A stretch of DNA of 36,667 nucleotides from Sphingobacteriaceae bacterium (lineage in GTDB: Bacteria; Bacteroidota; Bacteroidia; Sphingobacteriales; Sphingobacteriaceae), in NCBI GenBank assembly GCA_024645045.1, contig JAHEGO010000011.1, forward strand, positions 1 through 36,667, written 5' to 3'. Below are positions 1 to 8,823 of this stretch, piece after piece (position 1 is the stretch's first letter; each line of letters opens with the position of its first letter). The notes beneath the pieces were generated by a model. The model was not told the DNA's origin, ran no database searches, and saw nothing but the letters and a program-made list of their open reading frames with translations. The position numbers and the translations under genes are program-made.

Positions 1-4
1 CAAA

Positions 5-2323
5 TTAGTATTTAACTACTCTTGCTACTTTTTCATTTACTTTAACTAAGTATGTTCCACTAGTTAAATTTGATAAGTCAACAGTTCCGTTTACATTCAC
101 ATTTTGTGTTGCAATTAATTTTCCATCTATAGTATAAATTTTTGCAATGTTGATTTCATTTGCATTTAAACCTTTAATCGAAACTGAATTAACAGTTGGA
201 TTTGGATATACATTTAAGTTAGTTGCATTAACATTATTAATTCCTACAGCTGGTTTGCTGAAGTAAACATTGTCTATGTAAACAATACCTGCTGCGGTTG
301 GTAAACCAGAGAAAATTAATTGTGCAATGTGTGATTTGTTGGTTAAGTTAGTGAAGTCGGTCATTGGTATATTTAAAGTTACCCAACCGTTTTGAGTAGG
401 CGTAAATGTTAATTCATGCTCTGTGTCATCACCACCACCGTATGCTGCATCTGCTCCAAAGTCTACTAGTTTTACACGGAAAGTAGTCATGTTTGGTGTC
501 CAAATATCTAAATTGAAATGAGACATAGTCGAAGCGTTAATTAAATTAGCGCCAGTTGTTTCAATTCCAACAAAGTCTAAAGCAGAATATTTTTTTACAT
601 CATTACCAGCAACTTGTACGTCTGTTAATTTAGCGTTTGACCATGAAGTTCTCCAAGTATCAACACCAACATTGGTATATGCATTACTAAATAATGAAAT
701 TACATTCGAAGCTAATGCTGTTGGAGTTGGAGCCGCAACAGTAGGCTCTAAAATTGTAGCTGGCTTGCTGAAATATACGTTATCAATAAATACAGTGCCT
801 GTTCCTGCTGGGTTACCAGAGAAAATTAATTGAGCGATGTGTCCAGTTGTTGTTAATCCAGTGAAATCAGTTAATGGAATATCATAACTATTCCAACCAG
901 CAATAATTGGCGTGAAAGTTAATTCATGTTCTTTGTCATCACCACCGCCGAAAGCTGCATCTGCACCAAAGTCAACTAATTTAATTCTAAATGTAGTCAT
1001 GTTTGGAGTCCAAGCATCAACATGGAATTTAGTCATATTTGATGCATTGATTAAATTCGCACCAGTTGATTCAATACCAACAAAGTTTAAATCAGTATAT
1101 TTTTTTGTGTCATTACCTGCAACTTGAACATCTGTTAAAGTAGCCGCAGACCAAGAAGTTCTCCAAGTATCTACACCTACATTTGTATATGCATTACTGA
1201 ACATAGAAATTACATCTGCACTAGCAGCAGTTGGAGTTGGAGCTGCTGTAGTTGGCTCTGTTGCTACAACTGCTGGTTTGCTGAAGTAAACATTGTCAAC
1301 ATATAAAGTACCAGTTCCTGCTGGTAAACCAGAGAAAATTAATTGTGCAATGTGGCTTGTAGTCGTTAAACCTGTAAAGTCAGATAAGTTGATGTCATAG
1401 CTATTCCAAGCATTTTGCGTTGGTGTATAAACTAATTCATGTTCTTTGTCATCACCACCGCCATAAGCACCATCAGAACCAAAATCTACTAATTTCACTC
1501 TGAAAGTAGTCATGTTTGGAGTGTATGCATTTACGTGGAATTTAGTCATGCTCGATGCATTGATTAAATTTGATCCAGTAGTTTCAATACCAACGTAATC
1601 TAAAGAAGTATATTTTTTAGTATCGTTACCTGCAATTTGAATGTCAGTTAAAGTAGCTGCAGACCATGAAGTTCTCCAAGTATCTACACCAACATTTGTG
1701 TATGCATTACTAAACATAGAAATTACATCACCAGCAGCTGCAGTAGGTGTTGGCGCTGCAGTAGTTGGATCAGCAGAACCTGCACCAGCACTAAATGTAA
1801 TGTTGTCTACATAAGTAATATTGTCTGTAGTTCTAGCTTGAAAATCTGGGAAAATAATAATTTGATCATTTGTTTCGCCAATTTTTGAAGCAAAGTTAAA
1901 AGTCAATTCTTCCCATTGGTTAATTACTGTATTGGCAACTTTAATTTCGCCTGTTGAACCATTAGTTGATGTAGCAAATTTAATTCCTACATCAGAAATT
2001 ACAGATTTGTAAACCATCATTTTAACTACGCAATTTGCAGCAGATAAAGTGAATGTTCCAATGCCGGCACCATGTGAACTTTCGTAACCAGCCCATGGTT
2101 GGCCAGCTGCTGTAGCAGTAAATTTACATACTGTAGCCGATGTGTTAATGCCTGATGTGCTTGGGTTTGCTACCATAGTAATTGCAGGGTTAGCCGTGCC
2201 ATTTTCAAAGGTAGTCCAAGTCCATGCGTTTCCATATGCACCTGTTTCGAAGGTGATGGGTGCATTTTGAGCAAATGCCATACTAGATAGCATCATCAAA
2301 AATAAAAAGGAGATTTTTTTCAT
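5..2323 (-). CDS. T9SS-secreted multidomain carbohydrate-binding-like protein
   Basis: 772 residues. A Sec signal peptide (about residues 1-19, ending SMAFAQ) is followed by a beta-sandwich-like domain (about 20-180, ending in a YVDNITFS strand). Three near-identical domains of about 160 residues follow (about 190-350, 361-520 and 531-691), each running from VISMFSNAYTNVGVDTWRTSW to a V[YF][IV]DNVYFSKP-like strand and joined by Ala/Pro/Thr linkers. Residues about 702-772 (NLNVYPNPT ... GTYLVKV) are a type A T9SS sorting domain, so the protein is exported through the outer membrane and probably anchored at the surface or released. No catalytic domain is seen. Modules of this look occur attached to secreted Bacteroidota glycanases, and the gene is last in a beta-glucan-type operon, so glycan binding is inferred. 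Only 31 bases separate it from the GH16 gene upstream. The signal peptide and T9SS tail are certain; the ligand is not. Confidence 0.85.
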   Translation of the reverse strand: MKKISFLFLMMLSSMAFAQNAPITFETGAYGNAWTWTTFENGTANPAITMVANPSTSGINTSATVCKFTATAAGQPWAGYESSHGAGIGTFTLSAANCVVKMMVYKSVISDVGIKFATSTNGSTGEIKVANTVINQWEELTFNFASKIGETNDQIIIFPDFQARTTDNITYVDNITFSAGAGSADPTTAAPTPTAAAGDVISMFSNAYTNVGVDTWRTSWSAATLTDIQIAGNDTKKYTSLDYVGIETTGSNLINASSMTKFHVNAYTPNMTTFRVKLVDFGSDGAYGGGDDKEHELVYTPTQNAWNSYDINLSDFTGLTTTSHIAQLIFSGLPAGTGTLYVDNVYFSKPAVVATEPTTAAPTPTAASADVISMFSNAYTNVGVDTWRTSWSAATLTDVQVAGNDTKKYTDLNFVGIESTGANLINASNMTKFHVDAWTPNMTTFRIKLVDFGADAAFGGGDDKEHELTFTPIIAGWNSYDIPLTDFTGLTTTGHIAQLIFSGNPAGTGTVFIDNVYFSKPATILEPTVAAPTPTALASNVISLFSNAYTNVGVDTWRTSWSNAKLTDVQVAGNDVKKYSALDFVGIETTGANLINASTMSHFNLDIWTPNMTTFRVKLVDFGADAAYGGGDDTEHELTFTPTQNGWVTLNIPMTDFTNLTNKSHIAQLIFSGLPTAAGIVYIDNVYFSKPAVGINNVNATNLNVYPNPTVNSVSIKGLNANEINIAKIYTIDGKLIATQNVNVNGTVDLSNLTSGTYLVKVNEKVARVVKY
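251..1756 (-). repeat. Three tandem in-frame domain repeats (~510 bp period)
   Basis: Three copies lie at about 1274-1756, 764-1243 and 251-733, with a period of 170-171 codons. They encode almost the same domain, sharing blocks such as NAYTNVGVDTWRTSWS, TPNMTTFR[VI]KLVDFG and HIAQLIFSG. The DNA of the copies differs at many synonymous sites while the protein is conserved, which points to older duplication kept under selection or partly homogenised, not to a recent triplication. The Ala/Pro/Thr linkers (APTPTA) repeat as well. Confidence 0.9.
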
Positions 2324-2354
2324 AAAATTTAGTTTAAGTTATTCTTTGTTTTTT

Positions 2355-3188
2355 TTAATTGGGTAAGTATTTAAAGTTTTTAATAATTATTTCATGTGCT
2401 TGATTATTAGTTGGAGCCGCTCCATTGAGTAACCAAAAATTAAACCTGATATTTGTTGAATCTCCAGGAGCAGGTATCACCATTGGATCGGAAACTCTGT
2501 TCCCTTCAATTTTAGATCTACTTTTGTTGTTCTTGGTAAATACATGGTGAGATAATCGCTGTGTTCCAAAAACACTTTCACCAGCAAAGCTTTCCCATAC
2601 AATGCTATCAGGTGTCCATTGCATTGAATAGGTACAAGTAGCTGCATTGTATTTTGTTGGAATGAAAGGTTTATGCGTGCGCTCTTCGTAGGGTGCTGGG
2701 TTGCTGAAAATAACAGGTTGTACACTATAGGTTACCGGTAAAGTGTCATTTGCATTTCCCCATTTTGCAAATTCAATATCCACTTCGGAGTTCCCAGCTT
2801 TTTGGAACGAATAGTCATCCCAAGTAAAAAAACCAAACACTGTCATTGGATCGAAATTTCTTATATCGCTTAGACATGTTATTTGATAGGTACCATATCC
2901 AAATCTTTTGGTGCTGATGATTTCACTGCATTGCCAAAATCCATTTTTTTGTTGAATTTTTAAATGTAATTGATTTTGTGAATCAACCCATGCCGCAGTA
3001 CTGTCACCTAAAAACCTATTGGGTCCAGGTCCTACAGGTGTGGGTTTGTTTTTATAATTAAAATAAAAGCCTGAAAAATAAAGGTCGCCTTTTTCCTCGT
3101 ATAAACTTGAAGGAGCGGATTGCTCGCATCCATAGCCTATAAGGATCAAAGTAAATAAACCCAGTATGTTTAATTTTTTAATTGACAT
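2355..3188 (-). CDS. GH16 family beta-glucanase, lipoprotein
   Basis: A glycoside hydrolase of family 16 (jelly-roll endo-beta-glucanase). From the chosen start the product has about 277 residues with a lipoprotein signal (LILIGYGC), placing it in the outer membrane or on the surface. The catalytic signature reads SEVDIEFAKW: the two Glu of E-x-D-x-E are the nucleophile and acid/base. This E-x-D-x-E spacing (no beta-bulge) is the form known from lichenases and xyloglucan endotransglycosylases; laminarinases and agarases usually have E-x-D-x-x-E. I chose the ATG at 3188 because it starts a compact signal peptide (MSIKKLNILG) and follows an A-rich AAAAAGAATAT stretch. An upstream in-frame ATG at 3206 would add six residues and lengthen the overlap with the GH3 gene from 11 to 29 bases. 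It should cut beta-glucan into oligosaccharides for the GH3 enzyme. Confidence 0.88.
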   Translation of the reverse strand: MSIKKLNILGLFTLILIGYGCEQSAPSSLYEEKGDLYFSGFYFNYKNKPTPVGPGPNRFLGDSTAAWVDSQNQLHLKIQQKNGFWQCSEIISTKRFGYGTYQITCLSDIRNFDPMTVFGFFTWDDYSFQKAGNSEVDIEFAKWGNANDTLPVTYSVQPVIFSNPAPYEERTHKPFIPTKYNAATCTYSMQWTPDSIVWESFAGESVFGTQRLSHHVFTKNNKSRSKIEGNRVSDPMVIPAPGDSTNIRFNFWLLNGAAPTNNQAHEIIIKNFKYLPN

Positions 3189-5421
3189 ATATTCTTTTTG
3201 TTTCATTTTGAATCATTAAATCAAATTCGCCTGCTTCCGTCACTCTTTTCAATTGCTTGTTTATGAAGGATAGGTCTTTTTTATGAATTTGAAATTGGAT
3301 GTTTTTTTGTTCACCAGCCCTAAGGTATATTTTTTCAAATGCCAATAATTTTTTAACGGATGGAGTAATACTCGCAACTAAATCAGCATAATATAATTGT
3401 ACAACTTCTTTGCCAGCTACATTGCTATTGTTTTTTACTTGCACATTTACTGTAATCGAATCGTTTGAACCAAGTGTATTTTTTGAAATCGCGAATCCAC
3501 TGTAAACAAAGTTGCTGTAGCTTAATCCAAAGCCAAAATCAAATGCAGGTCTGTAGCCATTATTGCTAAAATCTGTGTGCATATCTTCTGCATGCTTATG
3601 GTCGTAATGTAATATATTATTTGCATCAGAAGGGTAGCTAAAAGGTAGTTTACCACTTGGGTTGGTTTCGCCATAAATAACAGATGCAATTGCTTTTCCG
3701 CCTTCATCACCTGGTAAGTAAGCATATAAAATTGCATCAGCAAATGGGATAATGTTTTTTAATATCCTAGGTCTATTGAAAGTACAAACCACAATTATAG
3801 GTTTGTTTAATTTACTCAAAGCAATTACTAAATCTTCTTGTGCTTTAGGTAAATATAAATTGTCAATATTTCCAGGAATTTCAGTTGATGGAGTTTCTGC
3901 TAAACAAATAATAATCTTATCTGCATTTTTTGCTTTTACAATACATTTTGCATAATCATCAGCAACATCAATACTTGAACCTAAAGCATAGCTCACATTT
4001 TCTTTACCTGCGTATTGTTGAATTGCTGCAAGCGTTGTCAATTTGTTTTTGGTATTGAAATTTGTATCAACGCCTTGCCAAGTATGAGTCCAAGCGCCAT
4101 TTAAATAATTTAAACTATTTGCACCTGGTCCACAAATAAATATTTTTTCGTTTTTATGTAATATAGGAAGTGTTTGATTTTCGTTTTTCAAAAGTGTAAT
4201 ACATTCGTTTGCCACCGCCAAACTTTTTGCAGCATGCACTTCAGAACCAAATAATGGATACGTAGTTTTTGTGTCTAAACCATCAAACAATCCTAATTCA
4301 TATTTCAAGTTTAATATTCTATAAACTGAACTATCAACTCTACTCATTGGGATACGACCTTCATTGATTAGTTCAATTAGTAGTTCTGTAAATTGATAAT
4401 CATTGGGAGTCATGCTCATGTCTATACCCGCCATGATAGCTTGATATACCGCTTCTTTTTTATTAGCAGCCACACGGTGCATATCTACTAATTTATAGAT
4501 GTCTTCCCAATCTGTTACTGCCACACCTTTAAAACCTAATTCATTTCTTAGTAATGTGGTTAAAATATCATAGTTTGCATGAACAGGTGTTCCATTTATT
4601 TCAGCAGAATTAATCATGATGGTTTTTGCACCTTGCTGAATAGCTGTTTGAAAAGTTGGCAAATAATATTCGCGCATTTCTCGTTCAGACATCCAAATTG
4701 GGGTTCGGTCTTTACCGCTCAATGGCATGCTGTATCCTAAGAAATGTTTCATGCAAGCCGCTACATGGTAAGGGCTATATTTATTATCTCCTTGAAGGCC
4801 GCTAATTGCGGCTACTGTCATTTTATTGGCTAGTAATACATCTTCGCCAAATGTTTCAAAGAATCGAGACCATAATGGTTGTCTGCCTAAATCTAATACT
4901 GGAGAAAAATTCCATGGTATGCCAGATGCTCTTGCTTCATATGCGGTTACCTCATAGCCTTGCTTAACTAATGTAGGGTTCCATGTTGCAGCTTGTGCTA
5001 TTTGTTGAGGGAAAAGGGTAGCTCCCATGGTATAATTATTTCCATGAATAGCATCTATACCATAAACGATAGGAATTTGTAACCTCGTTTTTTGAGTTTC
5101 TTTTTGAATGCTTGAAAAAATAACTGACCAGTTAGACCTGCTAATGGTGCCACTGCCACATCCAACATTTAAAAAAGACCCGATATGGTATTTTTGAATT
5201 GCTTTGCTCAGTTTTTCTTGGTTGATCGATTGCGGTTGCGTTAAATTACAAATTTCTCCATTAGCAATAACGCCAAGATCAAGCTGTGTCATTTCGCCAG
5301 CTTTTTCTTCAACAGACATTTTATGAATTAATGCATAAAGGTCAACTTGTTTTTTTTGCGCAAAAGTATTTGCACTCAAAACCAACAAACAACCTAAAGT
5401 AAAATGCTTCAATCTAATCAT
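3178..5421 (-). CDS. Glycoside hydrolase family 3 beta-glucosidase
   Basis: 747 residues with a signal peptide (about 1-22, ending ANTFAQ), so periplasmic or exported. It has the full GH3 layout: a TIM-barrel domain with IPIVYGIDAIHG, CMKHFLGY and the nucleophile region GFKGVAVTDWEDI (Asp304), then the alpha/beta sandwich domain (LLKNENQTLPIL, PTSEIPGNIDN, LPFSYPSD) and a C-terminal fibronectin-III-like domain (NVAGKEVVQLYYAD). Length and architecture are typical of bacterial BglX-type enzymes, which release glucose from the non-reducing end of beta-glucan oligosaccharides. It starts one base after the CBM-like lipoprotein gene ends, and its 3' end overlaps the GH16 start, so it is clearly in the same operon. 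The exact linkage preference cannot be read from sequence. Confidence 0.95.
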   Translation of the reverse strand: MIRLKHFTLGCLLVLSANTFAQKKQVDLYALIHKMSVEEKAGEMTQLDLGVIANGEICNLTQPQSINQEKLSKAIQKYHIGSFLNVGCGSGTISRSNWSVIFSSIQKETQKTRLQIPIVYGIDAIHGNNYTMGATLFPQQIAQAATWNPTLVKQGYEVTAYEARASGIPWNFSPVLDLGRQPLWSRFFETFGEDVLLANKMTVAAISGLQGDNKYSPYHVAACMKHFLGYSMPLSGKDRTPIWMSEREMREYYLPTFQTAIQQGAKTIMINSAEINGTPVHANYDILTTLLRNELGFKGVAVTDWEDIYKLVDMHRVAANKKEAVYQAIMAGIDMSMTPNDYQFTELLIELINEGRIPMSRVDSSVYRILNLKYELGLFDGLDTKTTYPLFGSEVHAAKSLAVANECITLLKNENQTLPILHKNEKIFICGPGANSLNYLNGAWTHTWQGVDTNFNTKNKLTTLAAIQQYAGKENVSYALGSSIDVADDYAKCIVKAKNADKIIICLAETPSTEIPGNIDNLYLPKAQEDLVIALSKLNKPIIVVCTFNRPRILKNIIPFADAILYAYLPGDEGGKAIASVIYGETNPSGKLPFSYPSDANNILHYDHKHAEDMHTDFSNNGYRPAFDFGFGLSYSNFVYSGFAISKNTLGSNDSITVNVQVKNNSNVAGKEVVQLYYADLVASITPSVKKLLAFEKIYLRAGEQKNIQFQIHKKDLSFINKQLKRVTEAGEFDLMIQNETKRIYVN

Positions 5422-5422
5422 T

Positions 5423-6064
5423 TTATAATTTTACAATTTTAATATCATCTAAATATATATCGCCGTCACCTTCTAACTGAATAATAAATTGTTTTACTTT
5501 TTCTAAATCGAAATTTTTAGATTTAAAGTCAAAGTTTTTCAGTGGAATGGTTACAGTTGTCCATGTTTCATTGTTGAATTCGCCTGAAGCTAAAGCCATT
5601 TGAAACCCATAGTAACTTTGAACGCCCGAATAGTCTTCAAAAGCAAAAGCCACTGGAAAATTTTTAAAATTACCGTTGGCAGATTTTACTTTCATTTGCA
5701 CAGCACAATCTTCGCTTACATCTAGCATGTCTTTTGCCATCCAGCTATTCCAGCCAAAGCCTATGCCAATCCACTTACATCCACCTGCAATTTTATCCCA
5801 TTTTACTTTCAGACCTGATTTTCCACTGTAAATATTTGTTTTTTCTGCACTTAAGCTTACGCAATTTCTTTCAGGTGAAACCCATACACTATTGTCATAA
5901 TCATCAATGAAAATATGGGTTGCTTTAAAGCCATTAATTTCATCTTTTGAATTTTGTACGTCATTGTCATACAAGGATTTTTCTTGAACGGAAACAATCG
6001 TTTTGCAAGAATGCAATGTAATTGCAGTTATAATTAAAAAAGATATTTTAAAAAACTTGCCCAT
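5423..6064 (-). CDS. Lipoprotein with CBM11-like galactose-binding-fold domain
   Basis: 213 residues. A lipoprotein signal peptide ends at Cys20 (ITLHSCKT). The rest resembles a single jelly-roll, galactose-binding-like domain (roughly residues 45-212) with the strand patterns SGKSGLKVKWD, CAVQMKVKSANG, TWTTVTIPLKNFDF and a closing GDIYLDDIKIVKL. That closing DDI strand is typical of CBM11/CBM30-like and related domains at the ends of Bacteroidota glycanases. No catalytic residues are evident. Its start codon overlaps the stop of the preceding lipoprotein gene by one base. Role inferred: outer-membrane-anchored beta-glucan-binding protein, comparable to the surface glycan-binding proteins of Sus-type systems. 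The family assignment is by visual pattern only. Confidence 0.75.
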   Translation of the reverse strand: MGKFFKISFLIITAITLHSCKTIVSVQEKSLYDNDVQNSKDEINGFKATHIFIDDYDNSVWVSPERNCVSLSAEKTNIYSGKSGLKVKWDKIAGGCKWIGIGFGWNSWMAKDMLDVSEDCAVQMKVKSANGNFKNFPVAFAFEDYSGVQSYYGFQMALASGEFNNETWTTVTIPLKNFDFKSKNFDLEKVKQFIIQLEGDGDIYLDDIKIVKL

Positions 6065-7068
6065 TATAAGTCGATTGCTGTGTTTTGAGTAAATGTAATC
6101 AAGTCAATTTTACACCTTGCAAAACCTAAATTTGGATCTGCTAATTGCAAGAATGAAATCTTACTAATCTTGTCTGGGTTGTGTTGCTTGTTCCCATTAG
6201 GGCTTGCAGGGTTTCCATTAACTAATGTAACTATGTCTGCATATTTTACGGATACCAATCTCCAGCCAGTCCAAGTTACATCAATGCTATAATCATATTC
6301 ATCTTCTTTGGTGCCGTCAAATACGCCATCACCATTTTCATCCTCTTTAAATTGAAATAATGCTTTGGTTAAGTTTGTAGATGGGTCACCATAAATTAAC
6401 ACATTGAAGTATTCATTTTCAGGATTTGTTGAAAAAGGGAATGTAACGTTGTTCTGATAAGCCCTAGCGTTAAAATCCACTAAGCCAATTAACCAATCCC
6501 AATTCACAGTTCCGCCCATGTTTAAATATTTGTTTCCTTCAGGTGCAAAGTTGTCAGATTTTACAATGCATTCCATTGCTGCGCCAGATTGAAAAAATTT
6601 AGTCCAGTTTGGATCAAGACCATTTTCAAAATTCGCAATCATCCTTGCACCGGTAGGTAATGGTTTTGTTTTTGAAATTGCCAATGTTGTACTTGCACTA
6701 TCGTTTTCGCTAGCAATTAATAAAGTAGCCGTGCAGTTTTCTGTTTTGAACAAAGGAAATATAGAAGTAGAACCATTCCAGGTAGCATTTGTTGCATCAA
6801 TTACTTTGCTTTCGCCAGTAATAATTTTAGTGGCTTTAGAAATAGATCCTTTGATGGTGATTTTCCAAGAAACAATTTTATTGAAACGTGCAGTAAAAAT
6901 TGCATTGCTAGTTTCAAAGTCCGCGCTTGTTTTGTTAACCTTAAATGGCTCAAGAATGGTAAATTTGCTATTGATCTCGTTGATGCTTGGTCCTTCAAAA
7001 GCATTTTCTTTTCTGCATGCGCTCAATCCAACGGAGATAAAGCTGATGATAAGGAGTGTCTTTTTCAT
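6064..7068 (-). CDS. Surface lipoprotein, Ig-like plus CBM-like domain
   Basis: 334 residues with a lipoprotein signal ending at Cys18 (SVGLSACRKE). An N-terminal Ig-like stretch (about 35-130, with alternating strands such as WKITIKG and TATLLIASEND) leads into a C-terminal domain opening GARMIANFENGLDPNW and closing FARCKIDLITF, a pattern seen in jelly-roll carbohydrate-binding modules. Residues 243-251 (DENGDGVFD) form an EF-hand-like calcium loop. No enzyme motif is seen. The overall plan (lipid anchor, Ig spacer, distal binding domain) resembles surface glycan-binding or SusE/F-type proteins, but I do not recognise a named family. It lies between the beta-barrel genes and the second lipoprotein, with one-base gaps or overlaps on both sides, so co-expression is near certain. 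Confidence 0.75.
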   Translation of the reverse strand: MKKTLLIISFISVGLSACRKENAFEGPSINEINSKFTILEPFKVNKTSADFETSNAIFTARFNKIVSWKITIKGSISKATKIITGESKVIDATNATWNGSTSIFPLFKTENCTATLLIASENDSASTTLAISKTKPLPTGARMIANFENGLDPNWTKFFQSGAAMECIVKSDNFAPEGNKYLNMGGTVNWDWLIGLVDFNARAYQNNVTFPFSTNPENEYFNVLIYGDPSTNLTKALFQFKEDENGDGVFDGTKEDEYDYSIDVTWTGWRLVSVKYADIVTLVNGNPASPNGNKQHNPDKISKISFLQLADPNLGFARCKIDLITFTQNTAIDL

Positions 7069-7069
7069 A

Positions 7070-8797
7070 TTATAGTAGAATATTATAAATTAAACCAAAT
7101 TGATTGATTTTAAAATCAGCCATTGCTTTATCGTTTACAGTAGATAAATCTTGATAGCTGCTTTGTTGAAGCATTGCGCATAAATAGGCTTTAGGGCTAA
7201 AATTAATTCTTAAACCAACTGCTGCAATTTGTTGTTTTAATTGATAGTTGCTAGATCTGAAATAAGTAACTTCTGCATATTCATTTCTTTCGGTAATGAA
7301 ACTGTTTCCATTATTTCTTTGCTGTACAAAGCCCGCTAATATTTCAAAATCAGGGATCAATTCATATTGAATTCCTGCACTGTATTGAATGTTTTTTAAG
7401 TCAATGTTTTCGACAGCAAATTCGCTTTCTCTAGTTGTTTGTTGTAAGCGTATTCCTAATTGTAATCCTAATTTCTTGTTAAAGCCAATCAAATTATGAA
7501 GTGGAATATTGGTGTTTAATTTTAGTTGACGAAAAGCCTTAAGGGCTAACGAGCCTTGCCCTCTAATCTCATTTAATTGATATAGCTCGGCTTGAAAACT
7601 TAAATTGTTTTTGGTTTGTGTTTGTAGTTTAGCATATGCACCCACTCTGTTAAAAGTTGCTAAGCCAAATGGTAAAATGTCATTGAATAATTCGCTTTCA
7701 GCAGCTAAGGTGCTGCCAATTGTTTTGTTGTAAATATGCTCATTCCCAATCATATCAATTAAAGTGATTGGTCTTAATTGTTGGTTATTCGTAAAACGAT
7801 TAAAAAATACAGTAGGAGCGTTATAATTTACGTCTTTGCTTTGTGCGCCAATGCTTCTAAAGTCTGGCCCTACGTTTAAATATCCTAAGCTGATGTTCGC
7901 ATTAAATCTTGGGATGTATAATTTTGCATAAGCATGAACAAAATAATCATTCAAAACTGGTGCAAGTGTATCTTCTGAATAATTCCAATTACTAAATCCT
8001 GCTTCACCTGCTATACTCAAGGTGTTTCGTGCTATTGAATGGTTAAGCTTCCAGTCAAAAGTATGTATGGTATTATTAAATAAATTATTATTAGCAGTTG
8101 TAGCTTTTAAATCAAAAGTACGATTGATAGTATAACCAAAACTCAATTGGTTGCTTTGAACAATATTGATATTGCCACCAGTCATTAGCCTTTCATTTAC
8201 ATTCGCAAAGTTGGTTGCATTAAGTCTGGTTATAAAACCATTGAAATTGATTTCTTTTAAATATTTTGCAAAGGTTAAACCAAAATCAACATTTGCACCT
8301 TGCATTCTCCAGGTGTTATTTTGATAGAATTGCTCGTAAGAAACAATATTTTGTTGTAGTCTAAAAATACTAGGTAAAGAATCTAAACGGTCTGCATGAT
8401 GATTGTATAGTGTAAATGGAGATTGTTTTAAATTCAAATCACCAATTTGATACCTAATGGCATTGCCAACAACGCCTTTTACCCAAAGCTGTCTCACGTC
8501 AAACTGCACACCTGAACCCCAAAAGCCACCATAATTATTTTTGATACGAAACATCCCCATAATTTCGGTTTGTTTGTTTGGTTGAATATTGAAACCTAAA
8601 TCAATTAGTGCGTAACCACCATAGTTATTTTTTGCAGTAGTAGTATCTGGTAAGGTATCGGTAACATTTAGCGAATTGCTAAACACCGACGAGCGCGCTC
8701 CTCCAACAAAACTTAGCTTTCTTGCTTTTTGGGAATACCCTTGCATGCTAATCAAAGCAAACATCATCAGCAATATTGTTTTTCTATTCATCATCAT
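7070..8797 (-). CDS. Outer-membrane beta-barrel protein, unknown family (second barrel)
   Basis: 575 residues with a signal peptide (about 1-23, ending ISMQGYSQ). The mature protein is made of alternating amphipathic strands with aromatic girdle residues and short Asn-rich turns throughout (for example TFDWKLNHSIARNTLSIAG and LSFQAELYQLNEIRG), as in a large outer-membrane barrel. There is no carboxypeptidase-like domain, no TonB box or plug and no SusC signature, so it is not a TonB-dependent transporter. It ends in LIYNILL, with hydrophobic alternation typical of a last strand. Two other barrel-consistent stretches are near 90-115 and 440-460. It is the third gene of the glycan operon, 26 bases after the first barrel gene and one base before the lipoprotein gene. 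A porin or structural partner role is inferred; function is unknown. Confidence 0.75.
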   Translation of the reverse strand: MMMNRKTILLMMFALISMQGYSQKARKLSFVGGARSSVFSNSLNVTDTLPDTTTAKNNYGGYALIDLGFNIQPNKQTEIMGMFRIKNNYGGFWGSGVQFDVRQLWVKGVVGNAIRYQIGDLNLKQSPFTLYNHHADRLDSLPSIFRLQQNIVSYEQFYQNNTWRMQGANVDFGLTFAKYLKEINFNGFITRLNATNFANVNERLMTGGNINIVQSNQLSFGYTINRTFDLKATTANNNLFNNTIHTFDWKLNHSIARNTLSIAGEAGFSNWNYSEDTLAPVLNDYFVHAYAKLYIPRFNANISLGYLNVGPDFRSIGAQSKDVNYNAPTVFFNRFTNNQQLRPITLIDMIGNEHIYNKTIGSTLAAESELFNDILPFGLATFNRVGAYAKLQTQTKNNLSFQAELYQLNEIRGQGSLALKAFRQLKLNTNIPLHNLIGFNKKLGLQLGIRLQQTTRESEFAVENIDLKNIQYSAGIQYELIPDFEILAGFVQQRNNGNSFITERNEYAEVTYFRSSNYQLKQQIAAVGLRINFSPKAYLCAMLQQSSYQDLSTVNDKAMADFKINQFGLIYNILL

Positions 8798-8823
8798 ATT
8801 AAATCTCTTTTAAAGCGCCTTAT

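Noticed and set aside
3178-3206. Possible frameshift between the GH3 and GH16 genes
   Set aside because: The GH3 protein ends naturally after its fibronectin-III-like domain and the GH16 frame has its own lipoprotein signal, so this is an operon overlap, not a broken fusion.
6731-7075. 114-residue plus-strand frame
   Set aside because: It is antisense to the lipoprotein gene with signal peptide and lipobox; no independent support.
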